Of a stretch of 40,642 bases of DNA, positions 14,974 through 23,300 are shown one piece after another; the stretch's first letter is position 1, and each line of letters starts with the position of its first letter. The position numbers and the translations under genes were made by a program. The notes beneath the pieces were generated by a model. That model was given only the letters and a program-made list of their open reading frames with translations, did not search any database and was not told the DNA's origin. Origin of the DNA: DASXTW01 sp046726275 (lineage in GTDB: Bacteria > Actinomycetota > UBA4738); contig JBKPAF010000032.1 of assembly GCA_046726275.1 (NCBI GenBank), forward strand, positions 1-40,642. Reading direction: 5' to 3'.

Positions 14974-15774
14974 CTACTCGGACGCCAGGGCCACGTTCGG
15001 GCGGGCATCCTGCACGAGGGCCTCGAGCTGCCGGTGATACTGCGCCCCGCTCGACAGGGAGAAGTGCGCCAGCACCGTCTGCCCTCCGAAGGGGAACTTC
15101 CGGAAGATCTTCACCTCGTCCCCCTCCACCTCGACGATGTTGTAGCACGGCTTGGTGTACCCCCGAAGGCGAAGGGACGAGCAGGTTCCGGCGTTCACGA
15201 TGTAGAAGGTCTCCAACCGCCACACGTACGGCACGTGCTTGTGGCCGGACAGCACGATGTTCACCCCGCATTCGATCAGCACTTCGAGCAGGTCGCCGGC
15301 GTCGGCCACGGTGCTCCGCTCTCGACCGGTCCCCGGGACTGGGATCAGATGGTGATGGAGGGCGAAGATCTTCAGCTCCGTGTCCAGGGTGAACTGTTCC
15401 TTGATCCATGGATATCGTTCTCGGCCGATCTGGCCCTCGTTCAGATCGGGTTCGCTCGAGTCCACACCGACGATCCGGACCCCCCGCACGTCGTGCACCC
15501 AGTGCCTGGGGCCGATCAGCTCCTCGAAGTGGAGATATCCGACGTTGCGGGCGTCATGGTTGCCCGGGATGGTCACGATGGGCGACTTGATCCGTTCCTT
15601 GTAGGCGACCCAGTTCTTGTACTCCTGTCGGTAGCCCTCGTTTGTCAGGTCTCCCGTGCACACGACGACGTCGGGACCCAGCTCGTTCAGCTCGACGATC
15701 ACCCGATTCATCAGATTCGGCACGAAGTACGGCGACCCGACATGTGGATCGGAGATGTGGGCGATCGTGACCAC
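14974..15774 (-). CDS. Calcineurin-like metallophosphoesterase
   Basis: This 266-aa two-metal phosphoesterase has all family blocks: DPH (Asp9, His11), GDLTNEG, GNHD, ALHHHL and SGHKH. It resembles the Icc/CpdA class that acts on small cyclic or linear phosphoesters. It is the first gene of the unit that carries cpgS and 2-phosphoglycerate kinase, so a role in turning over a phosphoglycerate or cyclic phosphate is possible but inferred. The start is GTG at 15774. TAGACT ends 7 bases before it and there is no ribosome site, which suggests a leaderless message. The C-terminal tail (about 225-266) is not conserved. Confidence 0.9.
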   Translation of the reverse strand: MVTIAHISDPHVGSPYFVPNLMNRVIVELNELGPDVVVCTGDLTNEGYRQEYKNWVAYKERIKSPIVTIPGNHDARNVGYLHFEELIGPRHWVHDVRGVRIVGVDSSEPDLNEGQIGRERYPWIKEQFTLDTELKIFALHHHLIPVPGTGRERSTVADAGDLLEVLIECGVNIVLSGHKHVPYVWRLETFYIVNAGTCSSLRLRGYTKPCYNIVEVEGDEVKIFRKFPFGGQTVLAHFSLSSGAQYHRQLEALVQDARPNVALASE

Positions 15775-15781
15775 GGAGAGA

Positions 15782-15787
15782 AGTCTA
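15782..15787 (-). promoter_or_regulatory. Candidate -10 for leaderless metallophosphoesterase transcript
   Basis: TAGACT on the minus strand is followed by 7 bases and then the GTG start. It is in the 60-base divergent space shared with the MarP-like gene. The -35 is weak. Confidence 0.45.
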
Positions 15788-15834
15788 CCGGGCGGTCCCC
15801 TTCCGAAGTCCCGGGTCTGGCACCATAACGCCTC

Positions 15835-17001
15835 GTGAATCTGCTGGACCTGGTGATCCTGGCGATGCTGGTTCTGGCCGGAGTGAACGGTTTCCGCCGT
15901 GGCGCGGCGCTCCAGCTCACTGCCTATGCCGGGCTGCTCGCGGGTCTCATCGTAGGAGCGCTCCTCGCCCCCGCCGTCGCGGGCCTCGTGTCGAGCCCAC
16001 TGGGACAGGCGGTCATCGCCATCGTCGTGCTGTTCTCCTGCGCCGGGGTCGGTGACGCCATCGGCTGGGTCATCGGGAGCAAGTTCTGGACCCTGGCCAG
16101 GCAGAGCGTCTTCGGGGTGGCGGACTCGGTCGCCGGATCGTTCGTCGCGCTGGTGGCCGTGCTCCTGGCCACCTGGTTCGTGGCGTTCAGCCTCGTCAGC
16201 GGACCGGTGCCCAGCGTGTCCCGCCAGATCCGGGGCTCAGCGATCATTCGGGGGCTCGACTCGTTCCTCCCTAGACCTCCTTCCCTCCTGGCGGAGGTCC
16301 GGCAGTTTCTGAACAGATTCGGCTTCCCGGAGGTGTTCGCCGACCTCCCGCCTGCTCCGGGCAGCCCGGTCGACGTGCCCAGGAACATCAAGGGAATCGT
16401 CAACGCGGCGGGACCGAGCACCGTCCAGGTCGTCGGCCAGGCCTGCGGAGCCGTCCAGGAGGGGAGCGGCTTCGTGGCCGCCGACCACTACGTCATCACC
16501 AACGCGCACGTGGTGGCGGGGGTCAGTGCCCCGCAGGTCCGCCATCCGACCGGCGGAGCCCAGGCCGGGGTGACCGTTCTGTTCGATCCGCGCCTGGACG
16601 TGGCGATCCTCTACGTGGAGAACACGCCGGGCCCACCGCTGGAGATGGGGCGCGAGGAGGCCGACCGGGGGGCTCCCGGGGCCGTGCTCGGCTACCCGGG
16701 AGGCGGCCCCCTCGATCCCGAACCGGCGGCCATCCGGCGCGAGCTGCATGCCGTGGGCCGTGACATCTATGGGAACGTCGTCGTCGAGCGCAACGTGTAC
16801 GAGCTGCAGGCCGACGTTCGTCCGGGGAACTCGGGCGGCCCCTTCGTGCTGCGAGGCGGGATCGTTGCGGGGGTCGTCTTCGCCGCGTCGACGACGGAGG
16901 GCGACGTGGGGTACGCGCTGACCTCCGCCGAGGTCATCCCCAGGCTCGACAGAGCCCGGACGAGGACCGCCCCGGTCTCAACGAACGGCTGCGCCCGATA
17001 A
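15835..17001 (+). CDS. MarP-like membrane serine protease (CvpA domain plus trypsin-like domain)
   Basis: This 388-aa protein has four membrane helices in a CvpA/colicin V production-type N-terminal domain (about 5-120), a linker, and a periplasmic trypsin-like domain with His225 (TNAHVVAG), Asp255 (DPRLDVAIL) and Ser333 (RPGNSGGPF). Cys204 and the near-terminal Cys386 sit where mycobacterial MarP has its stabilising disulfide. MarP is needed for acid and oxidative stress survival in Mycobacterium tuberculosis. The start is GTG at 15835 with no ribosome site. Divergent from the metallophosphoesterase and followed at once by a strong hairpin. Function by analogy only; family assignment is firm. 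Confidence 0.9.
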   Translation: MNLLDLVILAMLVLAGVNGFRRGAALQLTAYAGLLAGLIVGALLAPAVAGLVSSPLGQAVIAIVVLFSCAGVGDAIGWVIGSKFWTLARQSVFGVADSVAGSFVALVAVLLATWFVAFSLVSGPVPSVSRQIRGSAIIRGLDSFLPRPPSLLAEVRQFLNRFGFPEVFADLPPAPGSPVDVPRNIKGIVNAAGPSTVQVVGQACGAVQEGSGFVAADHYVITNAHVVAGVSAPQVRHPTGGAQAGVTVLFDPRLDVAILYVENTPGPPLEMGREEADRGAPGAVLGYPGGGPLDPEPAAIRRELHAVGRDIYGNVVVERNVYELQADVRPGNSGGPFVLRGGIVAGVVFAASTTEGDVGYALTSAEVIPRLDRARTRTAPVSTNGCAR

Positions 17002-17033
17002 CACGCGACCGGGCCGAGTGGCCCGGTCGCGTG
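17002..17033. terminator. Strong bidirectional hairpin between convergent genes
   Basis: A perfect 14-pair stem (17002-17015 with 17020-17033) with the 4-base loop GAGT starts one base after the marP-like stop. It lies between that gene and the convergent PilX-like gene. No U tract follows on either strand, common in high-GC actinobacteria. Confidence 0.8.
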
Positions 17034-17068
17034 GACTTGCGTGCGCCTCATGGGCGCGGCCCGTTTCC

Positions 17069-18460
17069 TCAGCTCGCCGGAATCTCTCGGAGGTAGGAGA
17101 TGTCGCTCCGGTATCCGATCCGGTTGAATCCCGGCACGGTGATCGGCTTGAAGTTCACCACCATCTGGTTGGTGATGTTGACGTGGCCGCCGATGATCTG
17201 ACCTTCGAACCCGTTCGCGTTGTTATTCCCGAAGTTGATCGAGCACTGCGAGTACACGAACACCTGCAGATTGTTGAACGAGGTGTTGTTCGACACGTTG
17301 ATGTCGTACGGAGATGGCGTTGGGGGGGTGCACGGCAGGCCGGACTGGTACGGGCGGATGATGTACAGCGTGTGCTTGTTCCCGATCCCGTTCCAGATGG
17401 TCTGGTTGACCAGCGAGAAGGACCCGTCGGTGAAGATGGCCATGTTCCCCTTCAGGTTCACCGTGGAGTTGTTGCCCCAGGAGAGGGCGCACGTGGGGCT
17501 GATCCGCACGACGTAGTTGCCCACGGGCCCGCTGTTGATGAAGGTCTTGGCCAGGGCGCAGCTCGAGTAGTTGACGATCGTGTAGCCCGCCTTGGTCCAC
17601 TCTGCCGGGACATAAGGGACCTGGGGCAGGGGGATCTGGGGCGGGGGGCCGGACGGCGAGTTGGACGTCCGGGCCCCATCGATCTGTGAGTTGTTCCCGA
17701 CGGAGATAGTAGTCCCGGCCTTGGCGTCACCGTAAACGTGGGCGTTATCCAGCGAGATGGACGACGTCGAAGATGTGACCTTGCCCAGCACCGAGATGCC
17801 GCCGCTTAGCCTGACATAGTCGTTGGCCCAGACGTCCGCCTTTACCACGCCCTGAGAGATATCCGCGTGCCCCTGCGCGTACGCCGAGCCCGAGATGATC
17901 GTGTTGTTCCCCAACGAGAAGTCGCCGTTCGTGTACACGTCGCCGTCGTTACCGATGTTCCCGTTCACCTCGAGCTTATTCTGAATGTCTAGCTCGTCGT
18001 CGGAGAAGATGGCCTGGTTAAGCCCGCCGAAGATCGGCGTCAGCTGCACAGCCGTCTCCATGCTTCGCTGGACCGGAGGAGCTGCGGACAGCGCAGTGCC
18101 CTTGGCGGTCACCAGTGCGCCTGCCGCGGGACCACCAGTGGGCAAGGGGCACACGCCTGGGTTCGTCGGGGGCCACGTGTCATACAGCAGGACGGTCACG
18201 TCGTAGTGCTCGACCGGCGTGGCCCCGACGTCCAGGCTGGACGTGCACGGGGGATTCGGATTCTTCGAGAGCAGCGACAGATAGTTGTCGATCCCGGCTT
18301 CGGCCGCATTGATGGCCATCACCCGGTCCCGGTCGAACGCGCTCTGGGACGAGTTGTGGATCGCGAGGTTCACCACCACGAGGCTCAGCGACAGCACCAC
18401 CAGCGACACCAGGATCGCCGTGACCATCGCGAATCCCTCTTCCCGTCGAAATACCTTCAT
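17069..18460 (-). CDS. PilX-type minor pilin with long beta-solenoid-like body
   Basis: This 463-aa protein starts MKVFRREEG then FAMVTAILVSLVVLSLSLVVV, a class III-like prepilin signal with one membrane helix; the usual Glu5 is Thr, as in PilX-type proteins. Residues 150-290 are repeats rich in N, G, S and V (NGNIGNDGDVYTNGDFSLGNN and similar), which look like rungs of a beta-helix, close in style to bactofilins. The C-terminal part has paired cysteines and more N/G repeats. The ATG at 18460 follows the PilW-like stop with AAAGGGA in front. It is the last gene of the pilin cluster. Likely a surface or pilus-tip protein; the ligand is unknown. Confidence 0.75.
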   Translation of the reverse strand: MKVFRREEGFAMVTAILVSLVVLSLSLVVVNLAIHNSSQSAFDRDRVMAINAAEAGIDNYLSLLSKNPNPPCTSSLDVGATPVEHYDVTVLLYDTWPPTNPGVCPLPTGGPAAGALVTAKGTALSAAPPVQRSMETAVQLTPIFGGLNQAIFSDDELDIQNKLEVNGNIGNDGDVYTNGDFSLGNNTIISGSAYAQGHADISQGVVKADVWANDYVRLSGGISVLGKVTSSTSSISLDNAHVYGDAKAGTTISVGNNSQIDGARTSNSPSGPPPQIPLPQVPYVPAEWTKAGYTIVNYSSCALAKTFINSGPVGNYVVRISPTCALSWGNNSTVNLKGNMAIFTDGSFSLVNQTIWNGIGNKHTLYIIRPYQSGLPCTPPTPSPYDINVSNNTSFNNLQVFVYSQCSINFGNNNANGFEGQIIGGHVNITNQMVVNFKPITVPGFNRIGYRSDISYLREIPAS

Positions 18461-18471
18461 TGGATTCCCTT

Positions 18472-19131
18472 TCAATACGGCGGAATGTCCGCGCACACGT
18501 TGCTGGGATAGCCGTACTCGGTGTTGCGCCCGGTGATCGATTGCTTGATGTTGACGTTCTGGCCGGACTTCGAGTTCGCGTTCACAAACAGGCTCACCAC
18601 GATCGTCCGGCCGCCCTTGGCGGGGTCGGGGTCGAGGGTGAAGGCCGGCACGTTAACGCTCGGATCCCGGTTCACCACGTTCTCGGCCACCACCCTGAAG
18701 CTCGTGACCAGGGTGGCCGGGTCGTCGCGCCAGTTGGTGGCCCACCGCCTCGACTGGAGCTCACCCGCACTGGTGATGCGCCACTGGACGCACTGGTTGC
18801 CCGGGTTTCGGATGTCCGCGTTGGCCTGGGTGTAGATCCGAAGCGACATGCTGGGCACCACCTCGTGGGTGGGATCGGGGTCGGACTCGTTCTGGGGGTC
18901 GTACAGCAGGTTGCCCGATCGGATCTCATGGTCGAGCTGCTGCAGGGCCAGCCTGATCTGGTCGTTGGAAGTCGTGCGGTCCGTCTGTCGCTCAACCCCT
19001 CGCTGCACGGAGGCCAGGGCCGTCAGGAAGATCACCGAGACCACGACCATCATCGACATGCTCACCGCGAGTTCCACGAGGGTCATTCCCTCCTGGGAGC
19101 GAAGCCGGCGAAGGCTGAGCCGCTTATGCAC
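18472..19131 (-). CDS. PilW-type prepilin
   Basis: This 219-aa protein has a prepilin leader ending SQEG before MTLVELAVSMSMMVVVSVIFLTAL, with Glu at +5 of the mature form as in true type IV pilins. The rest is a globular domain with Cys residues near 114 and 214. The GTG at 19131 overlaps the PilV-like stop, which gives a 15-residue leader, a normal length; the frame is open 15 codons further upstream. No ribosome site is seen, so translational coupling is likely. It is a probable minor pilin acting with the two neighbours. Confidence 0.78.
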   Translation of the reverse strand: MHKRLSLRRLRSQEGMTLVELAVSMSMMVVVSVIFLTALASVQRGVERQTDRTTSNDQIRLALQQLDHEIRSGNLLYDPQNESDPDPTHEVVPSMSLRIYTQANADIRNPGNQCVQWRITSAGELQSRRWATNWRDDPATLVTSFRVVAENVVNRDPSVNVPAFTLDPDPAKGGRTIVVSLFVNANSKSGQNVNIKQSITGRNTEYGYPSNVCADIPPY

Positions 19132-20908
19132 CGCTGGGGGCGGGCTTGTAAGTGCCCTTGGCCCGGGTCGTGCCAAGGTTCACCTTGACGGTCAGGGTGG
19201 CGATCGTCGAGCCGTCGTACGTGAACACGTACGTGATCTGCCCGACGATGGGCGATTCGGCGACGGCGGACGCGTCGTTACGGGCGCAGGGCGATCCGCA
19301 GGCTGCCGGATCTGCGAGCTGGGTTCCCCCAGTGCTCAGGTTTGCCGTGATGTCGACGGTGAGGAGTTTCGTGTTGACGATCTGCTCCGCGTGCACGGGC
19401 GGGATGGGGATAGGAACGGATGGACCCGCAATGAGCGGCAGAGGCGTGTACCCGAGGCCGTTGTAATAGGAAAGAGCTCCGGACACGGTCGCGGAGGGGG
19501 GAGCCGATCCGATGCCGGCTTCGGCCGATGTCATCGTTTCGAGGTTCGACCCCGTCAGAAGGTACCCGTTCCATCCGGGTGGGAGCGAAGGTCCGCCGAA
19601 ATTGTCGGGGAGCCCTCCCAACGCCACCGGGCCCCAAGTCCTCTTCACGTCGGCGTGGACACAGCCTTCGCCCGAGGTTCCCGGGCAGTAGGTGAACTCG
19701 GGAGTTCCAGCCCTGTTGGTGAACACGTACTGGTTGGAGGGAGAGGCTCCCACCGATGCGAACGTGACGGCGCCGAGTTTCTTGCTTGCCCCCCACAGCT
19801 CGAGGGTCGCGAACTCGCTCCCGTTCTGCCTCGCCAGAGAGGCTCCGCAGGGGAGCATGTCGGTTTGCGGGTTCCCCATCGAGTCGTTGCAGGGGTGGGG
19901 AGGAGCGGCCGACGCCGAGGACGTGCTCGTCGTGGACCCCGTGTCGCCGGCGCTCGAGGTGACGGCGAAGACGCTTCCACTTCCGGCGTTGGCTGAAAGG
20001 GTGTTGGCTCCCTGGCCGGGGAGGGAGGACGTGCTGAAGTCGGCGTTGGGTGGGGCGGGATCGTTGTCCGCACCGGAGGTGATGGTCCCGCTTCCAGCGT
20101 CGGTGCGCGGCTGGCCGTTGACGGCGAGGCTCACTCCGGAGGTCCCGGTTGTGCCCTGAATGGCCGAGATCTGCTCGATCTGCATGTTCGAGGAGGCACC
20201 CCCCAGCCGCAGGTCGCCGCCGTCGATGACCAGGTCGTCGACGTTGCCGGTGATCGAGATATCGCCCTCGTCCCCGGAGCCCGAGGCGAACAGGAAGGGC
20301 TGGCACGGGGCGGCGAACGGGTGTGTGGAGGTGGACAGGCACCCTGAGCCCGAGAAGAAGATGCTCTGAGCGTTCACCCTGGCGATCCCCTTGCCGGCGG
20401 CCTGGGTCCAGGTGACGATCACTGAGACCCGAAACGTGTTCGACGTTTGGATGTTGTTGAAGTACGTCACGTACGCCCTAGTCGTGTAGATGGCGGCTGT
20501 CCCGATCTTCTGCTGCTGGACGTGGGGAACGAGTGGCACGACGGGAGGAGCCAATGGGATGTCTCCCCTGGCGATCTTCTCGTTCGGGGTCACGCCAGTG
20601 AAGTAATAGTCGGACCCGACAATGGTGATCCAGGGGTCGCTGCCGAGATTGTCGAAGTTGCTCAGCCCCTGCTTCAACGTGTCGAAGGGGAGCGCGCGAA
20701 TCTGCTCGATGGTCTGGTTGGCCAGTCCGGAGGCCGTCTGCCGCTGCCTCGCGTAGGCGGCGTTGGAAAAGCCCACGTTCGCCGTGTACGCGAGAGTCAG
20801 CATGGCAGCGAGGATGACCCCGAGCGCCACGATGGTCTCGAGGATGGTGAACCCACTCTCTCTCCGCATCCCCCGAGCGATCCGGAGGATGCGCACATGC
20901 TCTCGCAT
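19124..20908 (-). CDS. Large PilV-type prepilin
   Basis: This 594-aa protein carries a prepilin leader ending RRESG before FTILETIVALGVILAAML, with Glu at +5. The first 190 residues look like a pilin domain. The centre (about 210-335) is low complexity in G, S, T and A (repeats such as SSAGDTGSTTSTSSASAA) and the C-terminal part has several cysteine pairs and a beta-rich pattern. Typical PilV proteins are under 250 aa, so an extra surface domain is fused here. AAAGGAGG lies right before the ATG. It heads a three-gene cluster, PilV-PilW-PilX, without pilus motors or a prepilin peptidase nearby. Confidence 0.78.
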   Translation of the reverse strand: MREHVRILRIARGMRRESGFTILETIVALGVILAAMLTLAYTANVGFSNAAYARQRQTASGLANQTIEQIRALPFDTLKQGLSNFDNLGSDPWITIVGSDYYFTGVTPNEKIARGDIPLAPPVVPLVPHVQQQKIGTAAIYTTRAYVTYFNNIQTSNTFRVSVIVTWTQAAGKGIARVNAQSIFFSGSGCLSTSTHPFAAPCQPFLFASGSGDEGDISITGNVDDLVIDGGDLRLGGASSNMQIEQISAIQGTTGTSGVSLAVNGQPRTDAGSGTITSGADNDPAPPNADFSTSSLPGQGANTLSANAGSGSVFAVTSSAGDTGSTTSTSSASAAPPHPCNDSMGNPQTDMLPCGASLARQNGSEFATLELWGASKKLGAVTFASVGASPSNQYVFTNRAGTPEFTYCPGTSGEGCVHADVKRTWGPVALGGLPDNFGGPSLPPGWNGYLLTGSNLETMTSAEAGIGSAPPSATVSGALSYYNGLGYTPLPLIAGPSVPIPIPPVHAEQIVNTKLLTVDITANLSTGGTQLADPAACGSPCARNDASAVAESPIVGQITYVFTYDGSTIATLTVKVNLGTTRAKGTYKPAPSGA

Positions 20909-20960
20909 AGGCCTCCTTTTGAGCGCATATCGACATTCGGAGGCCGCGGGATTAGGGACT

Positions 20961-20991
20961 TTCGGCCTTATTTGGCTGTCGAAAGGCCGAA
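20961..20991 (-). terminator. Hairpin between debranching enzyme gene and pilin cluster
   Basis: TTCGGCCTT/AAGGCCGAA (20961-20969 with 20983-20991) is a perfect 9-pair stem with a 13-base loop, 9 bases after the debranching enzyme stop. It lacks a U tract. It may be a terminator for that gene or part of the pilin leader. Confidence 0.5.
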
Positions 20992-21000
20992 TTCGCCTAG

Positions 21001-23202
21001 CTACTCCTCCATCAGGACCCGGACGTCCCCCTTGCGATCCAGCAGGGAGAACCCCGTGATCTCACCCTCCCGACGAAACACCAGGGAGATCGTGCTGCTG
21101 CCCACCCTCAGGTTGCGGAGCTCGACCACGTTCAGCCACGGGGGGAGGTGCGGCTTGTTGACCGTGAGCATGTTCTCGTGGGCCCGGGCCGAGACCCCCA
21201 GGATGGCCTGGAGCATGAGCAGAGGGGCTCCGGCGGCCCAGGCCTGTGGCGAGCAGGCCACCGGGTACCCCACAGGCTGATTCGGGGTCCGCCGGGTGAA
21301 ACCGCAGAAGAGCTCGGGCAGCCGCATGTAGTCGGCGTGGACGGAGGCGTCGAACATGGCGGTGACCACTCGATTGGTCGCTTTCACGTGCCCGTAGCGC
21401 TTGAGCCCGGCGGCGATGAGCGCGTTGTCATGGGGCCAGACGGATCCGTTGTGGTAGCTCATGGGGTTGTAGGCGAGCGCGCCCTTCGTCATGGTCCGGA
21501 TGCCCCACCCGCTGAACAGGTCGGGTTGAAGCAGCCGGCGGGCGACCTTCGCCGCCTTGTCGGGGTCGACGATGTCGGCATACAGGCATTGACCCGGGTT
21601 GGAGACGACCGTGCGGACCTGTTGCTTGTCCCCGTCAAGGGCCATGGCGAAGTAGTCCTCGTCCTCCATCCAGAAGGCCTCGTTGAACCGGGCTTTGAGC
21701 TCGGCAGCCTCCTCCCGGAGACGGACCGCCGACCGGTAGTCGCCCAGGGCGTCGAACACGTCGGCCACACGCTGCTTGGCCATGTACACGTACCCCTGCA
21801 CCTCGACCAGGGCGATGGGAGGAGGAGCCAGGTGTCCGTCGGCGTGAACCACCGAGTCGAAGGAGTCCTTCCACCCGTGGTTGGGCACTCCCCGAGGGGA
21901 TCGGGTCCGATACTCGACGAACCCGTCCCCGTCCTGGTCACCGTAGTCGTCGATCCAGTCCAGGGCGGCCCGGACGTTGGGCAGCAGCTCGAGGGCGAAC
22001 TCGAGGTCCCCCGTCCACCGGAAACACTGGGCGTAGAGGAAGACGAACAGGGGTGTCGAGTCCACCGACCCGAAGTACGGGTTATGAGGGATGGCGCCGG
22101 CGCTCGCAAGCTCGCCCCGGCGGATCTCGTGCAGGATCTTCCCTGGCTCTTCGTCGCGCCAGGGATCGTCCTTCGTCCCCTGATACCGCGCCAGCAGCCG
22201 CAGCGCGTCCCGGGCCGGCTTGGGGTTCACGGTCAGCAGCTGGTGCGAGCTGATCAAGGCATCGCGGCCGAACACGGCCACGTACCAGGGGATGCCCGCG
22301 GCGATGATCCCTCCCTGATCGGTGCTCGTGTACAGGGCTCGCAGGTCCCGCAGGCCGCGGACGAGCAGGCTGTTGAACACCTCGTTGTCGGTCGTGATCT
22401 GGGTGCACTCCCGCTCCCAGTCCTCGTACGAGCGACGCAGGTGATGCATGGCCGAATCGAACTCGATCCCCAGAGGCTTCACCTCTCCGATGACAGGGTC
22501 CACGGTCATGGAGATCAGCCTGGTCTGGTGAGGAGCGAGCTCGAGGGCGAACTCAGCCATGACCCGATCCCCGACGACGTCCAGCCGGTCGGGGGCAGGC
22601 TCGAACCCGATCAGGGTCTTTCGAGCGACGTCGTCGGTACCCCGGTGGTTGAACTCCGCCCGCGAGCCCCGGACCTGCGGCGGTTCGGGATGGCCATGCT
22701 CGTCGACGCGGAAACCACGCACCTCGAACAGGTCGGAGAAGTCGGCCGCGAACGAGAACGACATGGTCGCCTGCACGGGATACGGGTTGTAGTTCTTCAC
22801 TCGGATGCGCTCGAACAGCCGGCCGTGGATGGCCCGGACCCGCCGGATGTTCAGGGTCTGCTGCGGCACGGCCGCGTCGCCGTTGACGTACAGCTCGGGG
22901 TTGGTCAGGTCCACGTAGGCCATGTACGCCCGCTCCGAAGAGGAAGACAGGAGCACCGGATCACGGCCAGAGACCTGCATCCGAAAGTGCGAGAGGAAGC
23001 GGGTGTCGCGGTGGTAGAACCCGTGACCGTACTCGCGACGGTCGTCAAGGTTCCCCGCTATGTCGGAATAGAGGAAGGTCTCCCCTTCCTTGATCGCCAG
23101 GACCTTGCTGGCGAAGTCCGCCGCAAGAGGCGGGATGCCCTCGGGAGGCGCGTGCGGCTCAGGGGGTGGGGGGGTGGGGGCGTCGGTTCGTCGCAGTTCC
23201 AT
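21001..23202 (-). CDS. Amylo-alpha-1,6-glucosidase / glycogen debranching-type enzyme
   Basis: This is a protein of about 733 aa. The N-terminal part (about 15-235) is the beta-sandwich domain of debranching enzymes of the GDE_N_bis type (GNLDDRREYGHGFYHRDTRFLS). The C-terminal part (about 265-700) is an (alpha/alpha)6 barrel with GIPWYVAVFGRDALISS, GWKDSFDSVVH and SYHNGSVWPHDNALIA, where the acidic catalytic residues are expected. It probably acts on alpha-1,6 branches of glycogen or related glucans; exact specificity is uncertain. The ATG at 23202 has GAGG 6 bases upstream; another ATG lies 12 bases before it. The N-terminus has a proline run matching a G-rich tract on the + strand. It has its own promoter. 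Confidence 0.85.
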   Translation of the reverse strand: MELRRTDAPTPPPPEPHAPPEGIPPLAADFASKVLAIKEGETFLYSDIAGNLDDRREYGHGFYHRDTRFLSHFRMQVSGRDPVLLSSSSERAYMAYVDLTNPELYVNGDAAVPQQTLNIRRVRAIHGRLFERIRVKNYNPYPVQATMSFSFAADFSDLFEVRGFRVDEHGHPEPPQVRGSRAEFNHRGTDDVARKTLIGFEPAPDRLDVVGDRVMAEFALELAPHQTRLISMTVDPVIGEVKPLGIEFDSAMHHLRRSYEDWERECTQITTDNEVFNSLLVRGLRDLRALYTSTDQGGIIAAGIPWYVAVFGRDALISSHQLLTVNPKPARDALRLLARYQGTKDDPWRDEEPGKILHEIRRGELASAGAIPHNPYFGSVDSTPLFVFLYAQCFRWTGDLEFALELLPNVRAALDWIDDYGDQDGDGFVEYRTRSPRGVPNHGWKDSFDSVVHADGHLAPPPIALVEVQGYVYMAKQRVADVFDALGDYRSAVRLREEAAELKARFNEAFWMEDEDYFAMALDGDKQQVRTVVSNPGQCLYADIVDPDKAAKVARRLLQPDLFSGWGIRTMTKGALAYNPMSYHNGSVWPHDNALIAAGLKRYGHVKATNRVVTAMFDASVHADYMRLPELFCGFTRRTPNQPVGYPVACSPQAWAAGAPLLMLQAILGVSARAHENMLTVNKPHLPPWLNVVELRNLRVGSSTISLVFRREGEITGFSLLDRKGDVRVLMEE
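23162..23180 (+). other. G-rich tract with G-quadruplex potential
   Basis: Runs of 5, 7 and 5 G separated by single T on the + strand lie inside the first codons of the debranching enzyme gene, on its template strand. Four runs of three G are possible. It also encodes the Pro-rich N-terminus, so selection for protein may explain it. Confidence 0.5.
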
Positions 23203-23271
23203 GCTCGGCCTCATCCGTGCCGGGCCGTCGGGGCGGCGGGCAACAAGAGGAAGACAGAGAGTCGCTCGGGG

Positions 23272-23300
23272 AGTCTAGTTGGCGCATCTGTCTCACACAA
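23272..23300 (-). promoter_or_regulatory. Sigma-70-type promoter of the debranching enzyme gene
   Basis: On the minus strand TTGTGT (23300-23295), a 17-base spacer and TAGACT (23277-23272) form a good promoter. Transcription would start near 23265, about 63 bases before the ATG. The palindrome CAATG-A-CATTG (23298-23308) covers the end of the -35, and TGAC/GTCA (23301-23312) overlaps it. Confidence 0.65.

Noticed and set aside
15821..15834. Leaderless promoter for the MarP-like gene (CATAAC before GTG)
   Set aside because: The hexamer does not fit TANNNT and the spacing is short.
20909..21000. Possible c-di-GMP riboswitch before the pilin genes
   Set aside because: A hairpin is present but the conserved core bases of GEMM-type riboswitches are not; it more simply ends the debranching gene.
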